Positions 50,803-60,789 of a stretch of 64,000 nt of DNA are shown here, one piece after another. This DNA comes from Saprolegnia diclina VS20 (taxonomy: Eukaryota > Oomycota > Saprolegniomycetes > Saprolegniales > Saprolegniaceae), in assembly GCF_000281045.1 (NCBI RefSeq), contig NW_008246118.1:234127-298126 (forward strand), written 5' to 3'. Each line of letters opens with the position of its first letter. Within the stretch, counting starts at the first letter, position 1. Position numbers and translations under genes: made by a program. Under the pieces are notes generated by a model. That model worked only from the letters and a program-made list of their open reading frames with translations. It ran no database searches and was not told the DNA's origin.

Positions 50803-53606
50803 ATGAGCGGTGCCAAGGACGTGTACTCGGACGACGAGCTCGACGGGCCATACGATGTACGCGCTCCGGACTCTACTGACGACAGCTCATCGCGTTCGGT
50901 AGGCGAAGAAGCTCCACCGCACGGCCAAGGTACGTGTCCTTGTCCTTGTGTGTCAAATTGCAGCTGCCTAGTTTCTCGAGCCTGCGGCGCCGCTGGCGTG
51001 CATGAGCAGCGAAAAGAAATGGTACAAAGGACGCCGCATACGTGTTCTTAGAGGACGCTTATGTAGCTCGCCCAAGCACCGTCACACGGAGGCAGACTTT
51101 GGCAAGCTCCCGAGCCCGTCGTCGCCGCGGGAAGGCAGCCCGCCGAGGAACCTCCCGCCCATGCTCGCGATGCCCAAGCCCAAGCCTTGCTTCAGCTCGC
51201 CAGCATTCCCGCAGGTGCAGACGCGGCCGCAGTCGCCGACCGGATCGCCCTCGAAAAAGCTGCCGCCGCCGCCCGAAAAGTACCACGCGCTCCATGGCGG
51301 CCCCGTGCGTTCGAGCCAAAACGAAGCTCTCGACGACCATCTCATGCTCGAATTCCCGCGTAGATCGACCCCACCAGCCGCGTCTTTGTACCGGGCAAGG
51401 GCGAGCCCAAGACGACCCACCGTACGACGCGCAAAAGTCTTCGACGCGCATGTTCCTTTCTCCCTAGTGCCCAAGCCCGACAAGGTGAAGGCCAAAGCCA
51501 CAAGCTCCTTTAGCGACGCCAAGCAGGTACATACTTGTATGACGTTCTTGACTCAGCGACTGTAGACCGAGCCGGCGCCGCATCGGGTCAAGAGCGTGCA
51601 AAGCCTCGCGACTGAGATCCGGCGGCTTCGCTCGCGGACGCACAACACGGACGCAGACGAAGTCGACGACGCGGACGCCAAGCACGCCAAGCCCCCGGCA
51701 CCACAGACGCAGTCCCCGCCCAAGCGGTCGGTCGGGTTCGTCTCTCGTTGTCATATCTTGTGACACGAAGAACTGCGCACGTAGCGCCGGTCGGCCCAAC
51801 TTCAACTTGCAGCTGGACGTGTCGCCCAAGCAGCGGGTGCTGCAGCTCGACATCGCCGACGCGGCCCGCGGGCCCAAGGACGACGAGGCAAAAGCGGCGA
51901 AGTCCAAAAAGCGCGACGCGTTCGGACTCAACTTGGAGCTCGAGCTGGAGCTCGACGAGCCGAGCTTAGAGAAATCCTACGACCTGTCAGCGTCCGGGAC
52001 GTTTGATGTTGTTGACTTTCAGATCAAGCAGACGGGCATTGCACACCACTTGTCGCCGACGCCCATCAGCGGCGGTCCGTCGTCGCCCCGGAACAACATG
52101 AAGAAGCAGCTCATCAAGCTCGGGGTGCTTGGCAAAGGTATACAGCGATATTGCGTCATCCGTGTATAAGACGGAGGTAGGCGCGAGCGGCGTCGTTCAC
52201 AAGGCACTGCACGTTCCGTCGCTGCTGCTTGTCGCTGTCAAGGTTATCCCAGTCTTTGAGAACGAAAAGCGTCACCAGCTCATCGCCGAAGTCAAGACCC
52301 TCTACAACAACATGTCGTCGCTCACCGGTCTCGATGCTCAACTCGTCTCCTAACTGGGGAATCGATGAACTGTGTAGATGAGAGCGAGCGACACAAGGTG
52401 GCGTGCCCCGAGATCGTGTGCCTCTACGATGCTTTTATGAACCCCAACGAAGGCAACGTCTCGATCGTCGTCGAGTACATGGACGGCGGGAGTCTCCAGG
52501 ACATTGTCGACACGGGCGGCTGCACGTCCGAGAGCGTCCTGGCCAACATAGCGTTCCGCGTCCTCAAAGGCCTTCGCTTCTTGCACGAGCACCACCAGCT
52601 GCACCGCGACATCAAACCCAGCAACCTCCTCATCAACCATTTTGGCGACGTCAAGGTACCACGTGTATCGATGATTTTGTCGCATGATTCCCTTGGAGTA
52701 GGTCTCGGACTTTGGAATTGCAAAAGAAATGGAAAACTCGGTGGCCAAAGCCACGACCTTTGTGGGCACCTTGACCTACATGTCGCCCGAGCGCATTGCC
52801 AGCGAGGTAGGCATCTCATCGATCGATGGAGGCGTCACGCGGCGCAGGCCTACTCGTACAAGTCGGACGTGTGGTCCTTCGGGCTCTCCATCATGACGTG
52901 CGCCCTCGGGCACTACCCGTACGCGACCAAAGGCGGGTACTGGGAGCTCCTCCACAGCATCCGCAACGAACCCGTACGATCCATGGGGTCTAAACCGGGT
53001 CTGATTCTGTGTTTAGCCGCCCAAGCTGCCCAGTAGCAGCGGCTTCTCGGGGGACTTTCGCGACTTCTTGGACAAGGTGCTTGAATGTCCATGCTTGTCT
53101 ATCGCACGTGGTATTGTGTAGTGCTTGGCCAAGGACCAGAACGACCGGTGGAGTGTCAAGCAGCTGCTCGAACACAACTTTCTACGCGAGTGCCGGTGCG
53201 AGTTTGGCGCGGCGACTCCCTTCGCCGCGGTACGCGCACGGTTGGCGATCTACGATCTTAGCGTTGCTTAGCGCGGCAAAGGCGACGACGAAGACGACGC
53301 CGAGAGCAGCCTCGAGCTCGATGTGATCGTGCCCAAGCTCATGGACCACTACTTCAAGGCGGCGCGGGAGCTGGTTCTGGACCACGCCTACTCGTACGAC
53401 GACATTATCGGGTGGCTCAAGCTCCTCCCGGCCATGCAAAACAGGTTGGACGCCAAAGTTGGGTGGCGCTAACCGTCGGTTGTAGCAAACTCAACCGGTT
53501 CGCTGACCAAGTCGGTTGCCCGCGCCGCGCCGTTTACAAGAAGCTCGAGCACGCGATGAACCTGCTCCTCGAACGGATCAAGGACGCCCACTTTGACGAC
53601 GAATAA
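50803..53606 (+). CDS. MAP kinase kinase family protein kinase with long N-terminal extension
   Basis: More than ten exons give about 750 residues. The first 330 are disordered: an acidic start, then proline-rich stretches (PRNLPPMLAMPKPKPCFSSP, SPSKKLPPPPEK), then EIRRLRSRTHNTDADEVDD. The kinase follows: LGKGASGVVHKALHVPSLLL, VAVKVIPVF with the catalytic Lys, VSIVVEYMDGGSLQDIVD, HRDIKPSNLLINHFGDVK, SDFGIAKEMENSVAKATTF with GTLTYMSPERI, and DVWSFGLSIMTCALGHYPYA. MSPER and the S/T-rich activation loop are MAP2K features. After the kinase comes a helical C-terminal segment (KLMDHYFKAARELVLDHA). The MAPK at 26684-28050 is a candidate substrate. Exon joins near 52150-52180 and 53040-53280 are less certain. 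Confidence 0.83.
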
Positions 53607-53717
53607 AGTCGTCGATAACTATCAATCAATGACTTGATACTTTTGCCCGATCTTCTGAAATTGCACTTCTGGAACGTTCGTCCGGAATGTATCCGGATCG
53701 CCACCGTGCCATCACGG

Positions 53718-54969
53718 ATGGATTTCGAAATTGGCATGATGGCAGCTGCGGCCACGGGCAATGCCCACTACGTCGAGGAAGAGTATGAGCTCGCGGTGCA
53801 AGCGTACACGGCGGCGCTGAAGGACGACGCGACGAGCGCCGACGCTCTCTCGAAGCGCGCCGCTGCCTACCTCAAGCTCAACCAGCTGGAGCCTGCGCTC
53901 CGGGACGCGTCGGCGGCCGTGGCCCAGGACCCGTCGCTCCTCATGGCGTACCAGCGCCAAGGCATTGCGCTCTTCGGCCTCGAGCGCTTTCGCGAGGCGA
54001 AGGCTGCCTTTACGATCGGCAAGGACAAGGCTGGCAACCACGACCAAGCGCTGGCACGTTTCAAGACATGGCTGCGGAAGTGCGACGCCGAGCTCGAAGG
54101 TACGTGCCCTGCTGCTTCCTATCATAATAGGCATGGAATTAGACGAAGACGAGCTTCCGGAGCCCAAGGCTGTGGCTCCCGCGCCTGTGCCCGTCGCGGC
54201 GCCGTCCAAGCCCGCACTCCGGTAGACATTGCGAACGGTATTCCGCAGAGATCTCACACGATGCGTCATAGCCACGAATGGTACCAAAGCGGAACGCATG
54301 TGACGCTCTCGCTGATGCAGAAGGGTCTCCAGCCGGACGACGTGACGGTGACCTTTTCGCCCAACCACGTAAGTCATGATGCCTTGCACATGACGCTGAT
54401 GCTCATCCCGTGGTGTCTGTAGCTGCACGTGCAGTTCCGCATCAATGGCGAGATCATCGACGCATTCCAGAAGCAGCTGTACGGCGCAATCGTCGAGGCC
54501 GAGTCGTCCTTCCGCGTCTCGAGCGTCAAGGTTGAGCTGCGCCTCAAGAAGGCCAACGAAGGCTTTGCGTGGGACCAGCTCGAGGGCCACGGCCTTGTGG
54601 CACCGACGGGCGCGCTGCCGCTGCCGACGCCCGCCGTGCTCTCCGCGCCGCCCAAGCCGTACGCGAGCAAGCGCGATTGGAATAAGATTGACAAGACAAT
54701 TGGCGAAGAGCTCGAGGCGGAGAAGCCCGAGGGCGAGGCCGCGATGCAGAAGCTCTTTGCCGACATTTACGCCAAGGCCGACGAGGACACGCGCCGGGCC
54801 ATGAACAAGTCCTTTGTACGTTGTCTACGGACCTCTTCGTTCTTATATGAACGTGTAGCAAACGTCTGGTGGCACCGTGCTCTCGACCAACTGGAAGGAA
54901 GTCAAGGCAAAGGACTATGAAGAGGAGAAGCCCGTGCCGGAAGGCATGCAGTGGAAGAAGTGGGGCTAA
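53718..54969 (+). CDS. SGT1: SGT1 Hsp90 co-chaperone (TPR-CS-SGS)
   Basis: Five exons give about 340 residues. TPR repeats fill residues about 8-130 (AHYVEEEYELAVQAYTAALK, ADALSKRAAAYLKLNQLEPA, LLMAYQRQGIALFGLERFRE). A Pro/Ala linker leads to the CS domain: HEWYQSGTHVTLSLMQKGLQ, VTVTFSPNH joined to LHVQFRINGEI, VKVELRLKKANEGFAWDQLE. The C-terminal SGS domain has KRDWNKIDKTIGEELEAEKP, EAAMQKLFADIYAKADEDTR, RAMNKSF joined to QTSGGTVLSTNWKEVKAKDY, and the end MQWKKWG, all diagnostic. SGT1 works with Hsp90 in kinetochore assembly and SCF ligases; in plants it serves NLR immunity. The gene ends about 410 bp before the CenH3 gene. Confidence 0.95.
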
Positions 54970-55382
54970 CCTGCCACGTCAAGGCCGAGGTGGCGACCAC
55001 ATACCGTAAATATACGCACTTATACGTTGACGCGCGTACGTGTATGCCCCAGGAGCGGTCTTTGCCGAGGCGAACGCGGGAGCTCCCGTACCTTGACTTG
55101 CACTGGCAGGCAGCTCACCTACGCGGCACGGCCATTGGCTACAGTCATGTCGATTTACAGCCAATCAACGCACTGCATAAACCTCTTTAAATATATCCTG
55201 GCGCCCAAACAAGCCAGCAAGATATACCTTTATAGAGGTATGTGTCGGATTATTGCTGAAAACAAGCGAATCAGCGCGCGCGATCTTGATATTGCACATC
55301 TGCGATTGGTGGATTCTCGGCAACCATATGGTCGAGTCGGAAGAAAGCCCCCGCCTGTCAACTTGATCAACGGATCAGCAGC
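54970..55382. promoter_or_regulatory. Upstream region of the CenH3 gene
   Basis: An inverted CCAAT pair (attgg 55134, ccaat 55161) is followed by an AT-rich TATA-like ctttaaatatatcc at 55185-55198. This lies about 190 bp before the CenH3 ATG. No gene fits in this stretch. Confidence 0.45.
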
Positions 55383-55802
55383 ATGTCGTCGCGCAAGCCG
55401 TCGACGACCAAGCGGAAGCCGCCGGTGGACCCGACGACCACCGCGAAGAAGCGCCGGTACAAGCCCGGCGTCCGGTCGCTGCTGGAGATCCGCCGGTACC
55501 AGCGCTCGACCGAGCTGCTGCTGCGGCGCCTGCCCTTTGCCCGGCTCGTGCGCGAGATCCAGCTCAACTACGCGACCGTGCAGTTCCGGTGGCAGGCCGA
55601 AGCGCTCCTTGCGCTGCAGGAGGCCGCCGAGGCCCACCTCGTCCGCGTCTTTGAAGACGCGTACGCATCGCTTGCACCCCACTTCCTACCTCCTCATGTA
55701 CCATCCTCTAGGAACCTCTGCGCCATCCATGCCAAGCGCGTGACCATCATGGTCAAAGACATCCAGCTCGCGCGCCGCATCCGCGGCCGAAACCATGAAT
55801 AA
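55383..55802 (+). CDS. CENH3: Centromeric histone H3 variant (CenH3/CENP-A)
   Basis: Two exons give about 122 residues. The N-tail ([20 protein letters not shown]) lacks the canonical ARTKQTARKS sequence. The fold domain starts [20 protein letters not shown] and continues [20 protein letters not shown], then [20 protein letters not shown]. By hand alignment to canonical H3, loop 1 has one extra residue ([10 protein letters not shown] against DFKTDLRFQ), a CenH3 hallmark. The end [29 protein letters not shown] is conserved, with V replacing P in TIMPKD. A 51-nt intron (about 55661-55711, donor gtacgc, acceptor tctag) splits the ED-A-NLCAIH junction. It is a multiple of three without stops, so the unspliced RNA also stays open. 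The protein should mark centromeres. Confidence 0.88.
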   Translation: MSSRKPSTTKRKPPVDPTTTAKKRRYKPGVRSLLEIRRYQRSTELLLRRLPFARLVREIQLNYATVQFRWQAEALLALQEAAEAHLVRVFEDAYASLAPHFLPPHVPSSRNLCAIHAKRVTIMVKDIQLARRIRGRNHE

Positions 55803-55970
55803 TGCATTATCCTCGTCGTCGTCTCTTCGTCCATGTGCATCATGCGAGGCTCGCGCGGACAGGCACGGCCTTGGCGAACGTGGCACGCCCAAACGTGGCG
55901 TGGGCCAAGTCGCGTCCGATGGCCGCGAGGCTCTCAAAGCACTAGCCACAAGGTGAGTTTCGCGGTGATG

Positions 55971-57842
55971 TCAACCAAGAAGTCGCACGAGGCGCTCGCC
56001 TTGCACTTGGGGACAGGCGAGCGCGCAGACGTTGGCTTTGGACGCACACCTATGGAGCTTCGGCCTCGCACTTTACCAAGCATGGACGTACGTGCGATTC
56101 GCAAAGTGCTGGCGGGCGACGCGGCGCCACTCGGCCACGAGTGCTTTGGCCTGTGCACGCGACGACGTGGGCCCGACGCGAAGGCGGAGCTCGTAGCTCG
56201 AGTCGGGCGCCATGCGCTGATGCATCTGAACCAAGTCCTACATCTCGATGCGCTAGGATGACGTGGCACACTGCGATGTCAACCTCTTCGACGGAGTCGG
56301 TTTCGAACGGGTTCCCTGGCGCCCGCTCGTGTAGCGTGAGCACTTGGACGTAGGGCGGCAGGTCGTCCTCGTCCGCACCGTAGACAGGACAGCGCTCGGT
56401 CGAAGGCCCCTCAAACGGGCGATCTAGCTTCGTTCAGAGGGAAATGCGCCGGCCAAAGCGCTCTACCGAGTGTCAGGGACGTCGCGTTGGCGTCGACAAC
56501 ACCATAGACGCTCGTGCCAAGCAAGAGCCGCTTGTAGGCGAGGTACCGTCCGCCTGGCACGCGCACGGCAGCGACCACCGAGCCTTTCTCCACAGCAATG
56601 GGCGCGAGCTTCTCGGCGGTCGCACTCAGTAGCGCAGCGTAGTGCCACGTGTCTCTCTCGGGCGCAGGCGCAGGCTGCGTCGCAGCCTAGAGCTTCATCA
56701 ACACATTGCGTACTCTAGTGTCGGAGTGGCACCTGGCAGCGGCCCACCATGCTTGTGCAAAAGGCAGCCCACGCCGTCGACGCGCCGCCGTGCAGATGCA
56801 CCTGATTACGCCACGTCATGAGAAAGGCCGGCGCCATGTAGGCTGACGGCAGAAACATCGCGTCATCGTCCAAGCTTAGGAGCGAGACAATCACGTCGTG
56901 CCAGCATACGAGCGAGAGGTCGAGTGACTGCCGCCACACGTCCAAGCGCTCGGCCAGCGCCGCGCGGTCCGCGACGTAGGGCAAGACGCGGTGAAGGCCG
57001 ACAAGTGCCGAGGCCAGTGCGTCCTACGCGCGTCTGTCACGGCTAGTTTGCTGTTAATTCCAGTAGTACGTCGGTCGTGGGCTCGTCGCCAAAGTGAGGC
57101 TTCTCGGCGTGCTGCAGCAGCGCTTGTACAATGGCGTCAGAGCTCGCGTTGGCCGAGAGCGTTGTGAGCTGGAGCGTGCCGAGCGCTGTCAAGCCGGCCT
57201 TGTCGCGGAGCCGCGGGTCGCATTGTCGCCTCAAGAGCGCCTCAACGACGTCAGCGTAGCCTGCTAAGGCGGCGTAGTGGAGGCTCGTCCGACCAAACTA
57301 AGAGCGGTAGTACGTCAGCAAGAGGAGGTCGGCGAGCGTTCGTACGAGGTCCACCGCGTTCACGTCCAAGCCCATGGTATCGACGAGGAAGCACACTGTC
57401 GCGGCTTTGGCGCTCTCCTTGGCCAAGCTGCGCTCGACGGTCGCGTGTAGAAGGGTGAACCTACGCCGTCAGGCTTGTCAAGAGGAAGAAGCAAGGCGGC
57501 GGTGTACCCGCGCTTGTCCCGAAGGCTCTTCGGGTCGAGACGCCAGTGCGCGGGCCCGCTGCGCGTCTGGATGCTGCCCGTCTCCCACCACGTCGTCAGC
57601 CCCTCGACTTTGCCGCCCGTTGCGTGGTCGAAGAGCGCAGTGAGGACGCGGCCGGCCGTGTTCTTTGCAAACGTGCACTCGGCGCTCGCTCGACACATGG
57701 CCTGCTCGGCGTCTCTCGCCGCTAGAAGATCGTGGAGCTGCTGCTCGAGCTGCGACGCGTAGCGCTCCAGCACGTCGTACGTCGGCGCCTCCGGATGCGC
57801 CAGGCGTGCTTGGCACGCATCAATCAGCTGCTCGGCGCCCAT
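55971..57842 (-). CDS. Ankyrin-repeat protein of unknown function
   Basis: About eight exons give roughly 510 residues. The N-terminus (MGAEQLIDACQARLAHPEAP) leads to a coiled-coil-like stretch (RYASQLEQQLHDLLAARDAE). Ankyrin repeats follow: KSLRDKRG-FTLLHATVERS (junction restored by a 47-nt intron), TMGLDVNAVDLVRTLADLLL, FGRTSLHYAALAGYADVVEA and DPRLRDKAGLTALGTLQL. The C-terminal part has EKGSVVAAVRVPGGRYLAYK and EEVDIA joined to DLVQMHQRMAPDSSYELRLR, a region I do not recognise. The last exon gives CASKANVCALACPQVQGER and a stop at 55971. An ATG at 57932 is an alternative start. The 3' exon chain (56060-56340) is less certain, with one proposed intron of only 34 nt. Confidence 0.65.
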
Positions 57843-58038
57843 GCGAACGCCTTTCTGACTAAACGCACGCAACCCGCGAAAGTGCAACCTGGTCTGTGAC
57901 CGCGCCGGCAAGCACCGTTGGCCGCCTCGCATGGCTAACAAGGGCAGTGGTGGACTCTCGACGCGTCGTGCTGCCAAGCGACGCGCCCGCGATCTTGCGT
58001 CTTTTTAGCCCCTTGAGGTTTTGGTCGTTTTGTCGCGG

Positions 58039-60705
58039 ATGGCAACGACCAAGTCCTCGGTCGTGCCCGCCGAGGCCCCGCGCTCGCCTCGGCGGCCGAC
58101 CAAACTCGTGCGCAGCTTCACCGAGCGCGCGTTCACCGGACTCCGCATCGATCCCAACGAGCAGATTGCCCGAGCGGGTACGTGCACGCCGGCTTGCCAC
58201 GTATGCTACCTTTGTCGTAGCGAAAAGCGTCCTCATCCCCAAGGAAGAGATCGAGATCTTTCACTCGCCCGACACCGGGGCGTCGCCGTACATGCTTCAC
58301 CCCAACTCGGTCTTCCGGCGCGTCTGGGACGTCTGTGCTGCGTGCTCGGTGGTTTGCGTCTGCCTGCTCGTGCGACCACGACGCAGTTTCTTAGTCGACT
58401 AAGATCCACGCCTGTAGACCCCACTTGAGCTCGGGTTCCAGAACGCGGATTGGCGCCAGCTCTCCGCCCTCGGAACGTTCTTGGACGTCTTCTTCGTCAC
58501 GGGTACTGACTTGGTCGCTCCATGCAGGCGCTGGAGATAGCCTTAGACATGGTGCTCACCTTCCGCACCGGGTACCTTATCTCGGGCGAGATCGTCATGA
58601 ACCAGCGGCTCGTCATGTGGCACTATGCCGAGTCGTGGCTGCTCATCGACTGCCTCTCCAACTTCCCGTTCTACCTCTTCTACTCGCACGCAAACCAGTC
58701 GTCGGTCAAGTTTCTCAAGCTCCAGAAGATCCCGAAAATGCTGCGCTTTGCCCGCCTCCTCAAGTACATGCGGCAGTACGCCAAGTACTACAACTTTGTG
58801 TTGGTCGTCGTCGCGATTGTCATCAGCCTCCACGTCCTCACGTAATACGAGCGAGACGAGTCGTCCCGTGGCGAGTCTCTGTAGGTGCTTGTGGGCGAGT
58901 CTCTTCGACCAGTGCATCAAGAACGTCTATGATGCGTCGACCAACCAGACGTACTGCGACGACACGCAGGTAGATACAAGCCGCAGGCAGACGCTTGACA
59001 CTGGACAGATGGAGCCCATGTACCTCGAGGCGCTTCTCAACGTCCTCATGCTCTACACGTCGCTTGGCGAGTACTCGACGTACGCGAGCATCGGCAACCT
59101 CGAGAGCCCGCTCGCGCGCGCGACGCCGACCGTCTACCTTCTCTCGTAACTGTCTATCATTGTCTATCGTAAACTATCGCGTTAGGATCTGCATCGTCGT
59201 GCTTGGGCTCGTGAGCATCGCCGTCTTCTTGGCCAACATCATCTCGATCTTCATCAGGTGAAGGAGAAGAAGACCGAGAATCTGGTTGGCACCACAGTGA
59301 CTAGTTGGGACCAGCAGAGCGCGCAGTTTCGGAATCGCATGGACATCATCAGCGCCGAGATGAAGCATTACGAGATCCCGCTCGAGCTCCAAGTAGCCGA
59401 CTGCTCCATGTCCTCCTTGCCACCAACATTGTCCTCGTAGCGCCGCGTCAAGCGCAACTACGACTACCTCTGGATCAACGTACGATGTCCTTTGGAAAGC
59501 CACTGACAGTCGACAAAATAGCAACGCGCGTACTCGGAGATGACGCTGCTCTCGCAACGGGGTATCTCCAAGAGCCTTCGGACGACGATCGCGCTCTTTT
59601 TGTACAAGGACCTCCTCGAGACAGTCCCGTTCTTTGCTGGCGAAAATGCCAAGCTCCTCGGCCGCGTACCTCCGACTTGCGATGGCGATGGTGAGCAATA
59701 GTGCGTTAGATCTGCCTTCTGCTCGAGACGGCCGTGTACTTGCCTGGCGACTTGATCATCCAAGTCGACGACCTCGGCAAAGAAATGTTCATCGTGCGGC
59801 GCGGTGTTGTCGAGATTCTGATTGCAAATCGGCCGGAGAACGCGCCACGTATTTTGCTCAAGGACGGAGCTTTCTTTGGCGAGACGGCGCTCGTCGTGGA
59901 AGTCCGTCGCACGTCGTCCGTGCAGTCGGTGACCGTCACGGACCTCAACGTCCTCAACAAGCAGGTAGCCCCCAACAAGCCTTATTTGGAACTAGATTCA
60001 TCTAGGCGTTTGACGAGATTATCGCGGAATTTCCAGATTTTTTCCAGAAAATGAAACGCATTGTGGTCCAGCGCCAGATGGACAATATGGTCTGTTACAT
60101 AGCGGACAGTGTTATAACTGAAAACCGCGTAGCACATCTCGAACGACGCCGACAAGACCGTGATCGAGCGCGAGCTGAACGCAGTCATCGACCACTCGCT
60201 GACACAGCGAGCGAGCGACGTCTCGTCCCCTTACTGGCGCTACTCCGAGGCCAACAAGACAGGCAACAAGCTCAAGCGCATCGCCGAGCGCCTCAAGCAC
60301 TCGGAGCAGACGACGGTCGTCCCGATCACTCGCCCCAAGCGGCGGAAACGGAGCAGCGCACTGCGGGTGTTGACCGGCTTGAGTGTCTTTAGCCACAACC
60401 CGATCAAGTCCGCGCTCGCCAAGAAGCCAAGCTTCCTTCGCCAACCAGTGACTCGGCGCACGACCGAACCGGCTGTGAGTGGCGCCACCGAGACACCAGA
60501 AGCCGAGCTGCAACCGAGTCTGACCACAATTAGCCAGCGGCTACGGGTCGTCGAGGCGTCGATCGCAGCACTGCCGACGTACATGACGGCCTTGCAGACA
60601 ACCATGCAGCAGCTCCAAGCCGACCTTGCGCGTCTGCAAGCTGCCTCGACGCCAACCGAATTACCGTCCCTTCACGTGTCCCCTCTCCATCCTGCGATGC
60701 AGTAA
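58039..60705 (+). CDS. cNMP-binding channel with atypical pore, copy 1
   Basis: About twelve exons give roughly 710 residues from MATTKSSVVPAEAPRSPRRP. The membrane region has S1 (FRRVWDVCAACSVVCVCLLV), LDMVLTFRTGYLISGEIVMN, S3 (WLLIDCLSNFPFYLFY) and an S4 with a basic residue at every third position (KFLKLQKIPKMLRFARLLKY). The pore exon reads YLEALLNVLMLYTSLGEYST where a K+ channel would have TVGYGD. S6 follows as ICIVVLGLVSIAVFLANIIS. The C-linker is SWDQQSAQFRNRMDIISAEM, and the cNMP domain has LIIQVDDLGKEMFIVRRGVV and phosphate cassette FFGETALVVEVRRTSSV, which looks competent. The basic, coiled-coil tail runs to HPAMQ. It lies 84 bp upstream of its tandem paralogue. Confidence 0.83.
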
Positions 60706-60789
60706 TGTACATATATTTTATCTACCGAATTTGTCCCTAGTCTTTTTTGTCTTTTCTACGGCCTGTTACGAAACGGTGACGCAGTTTGC

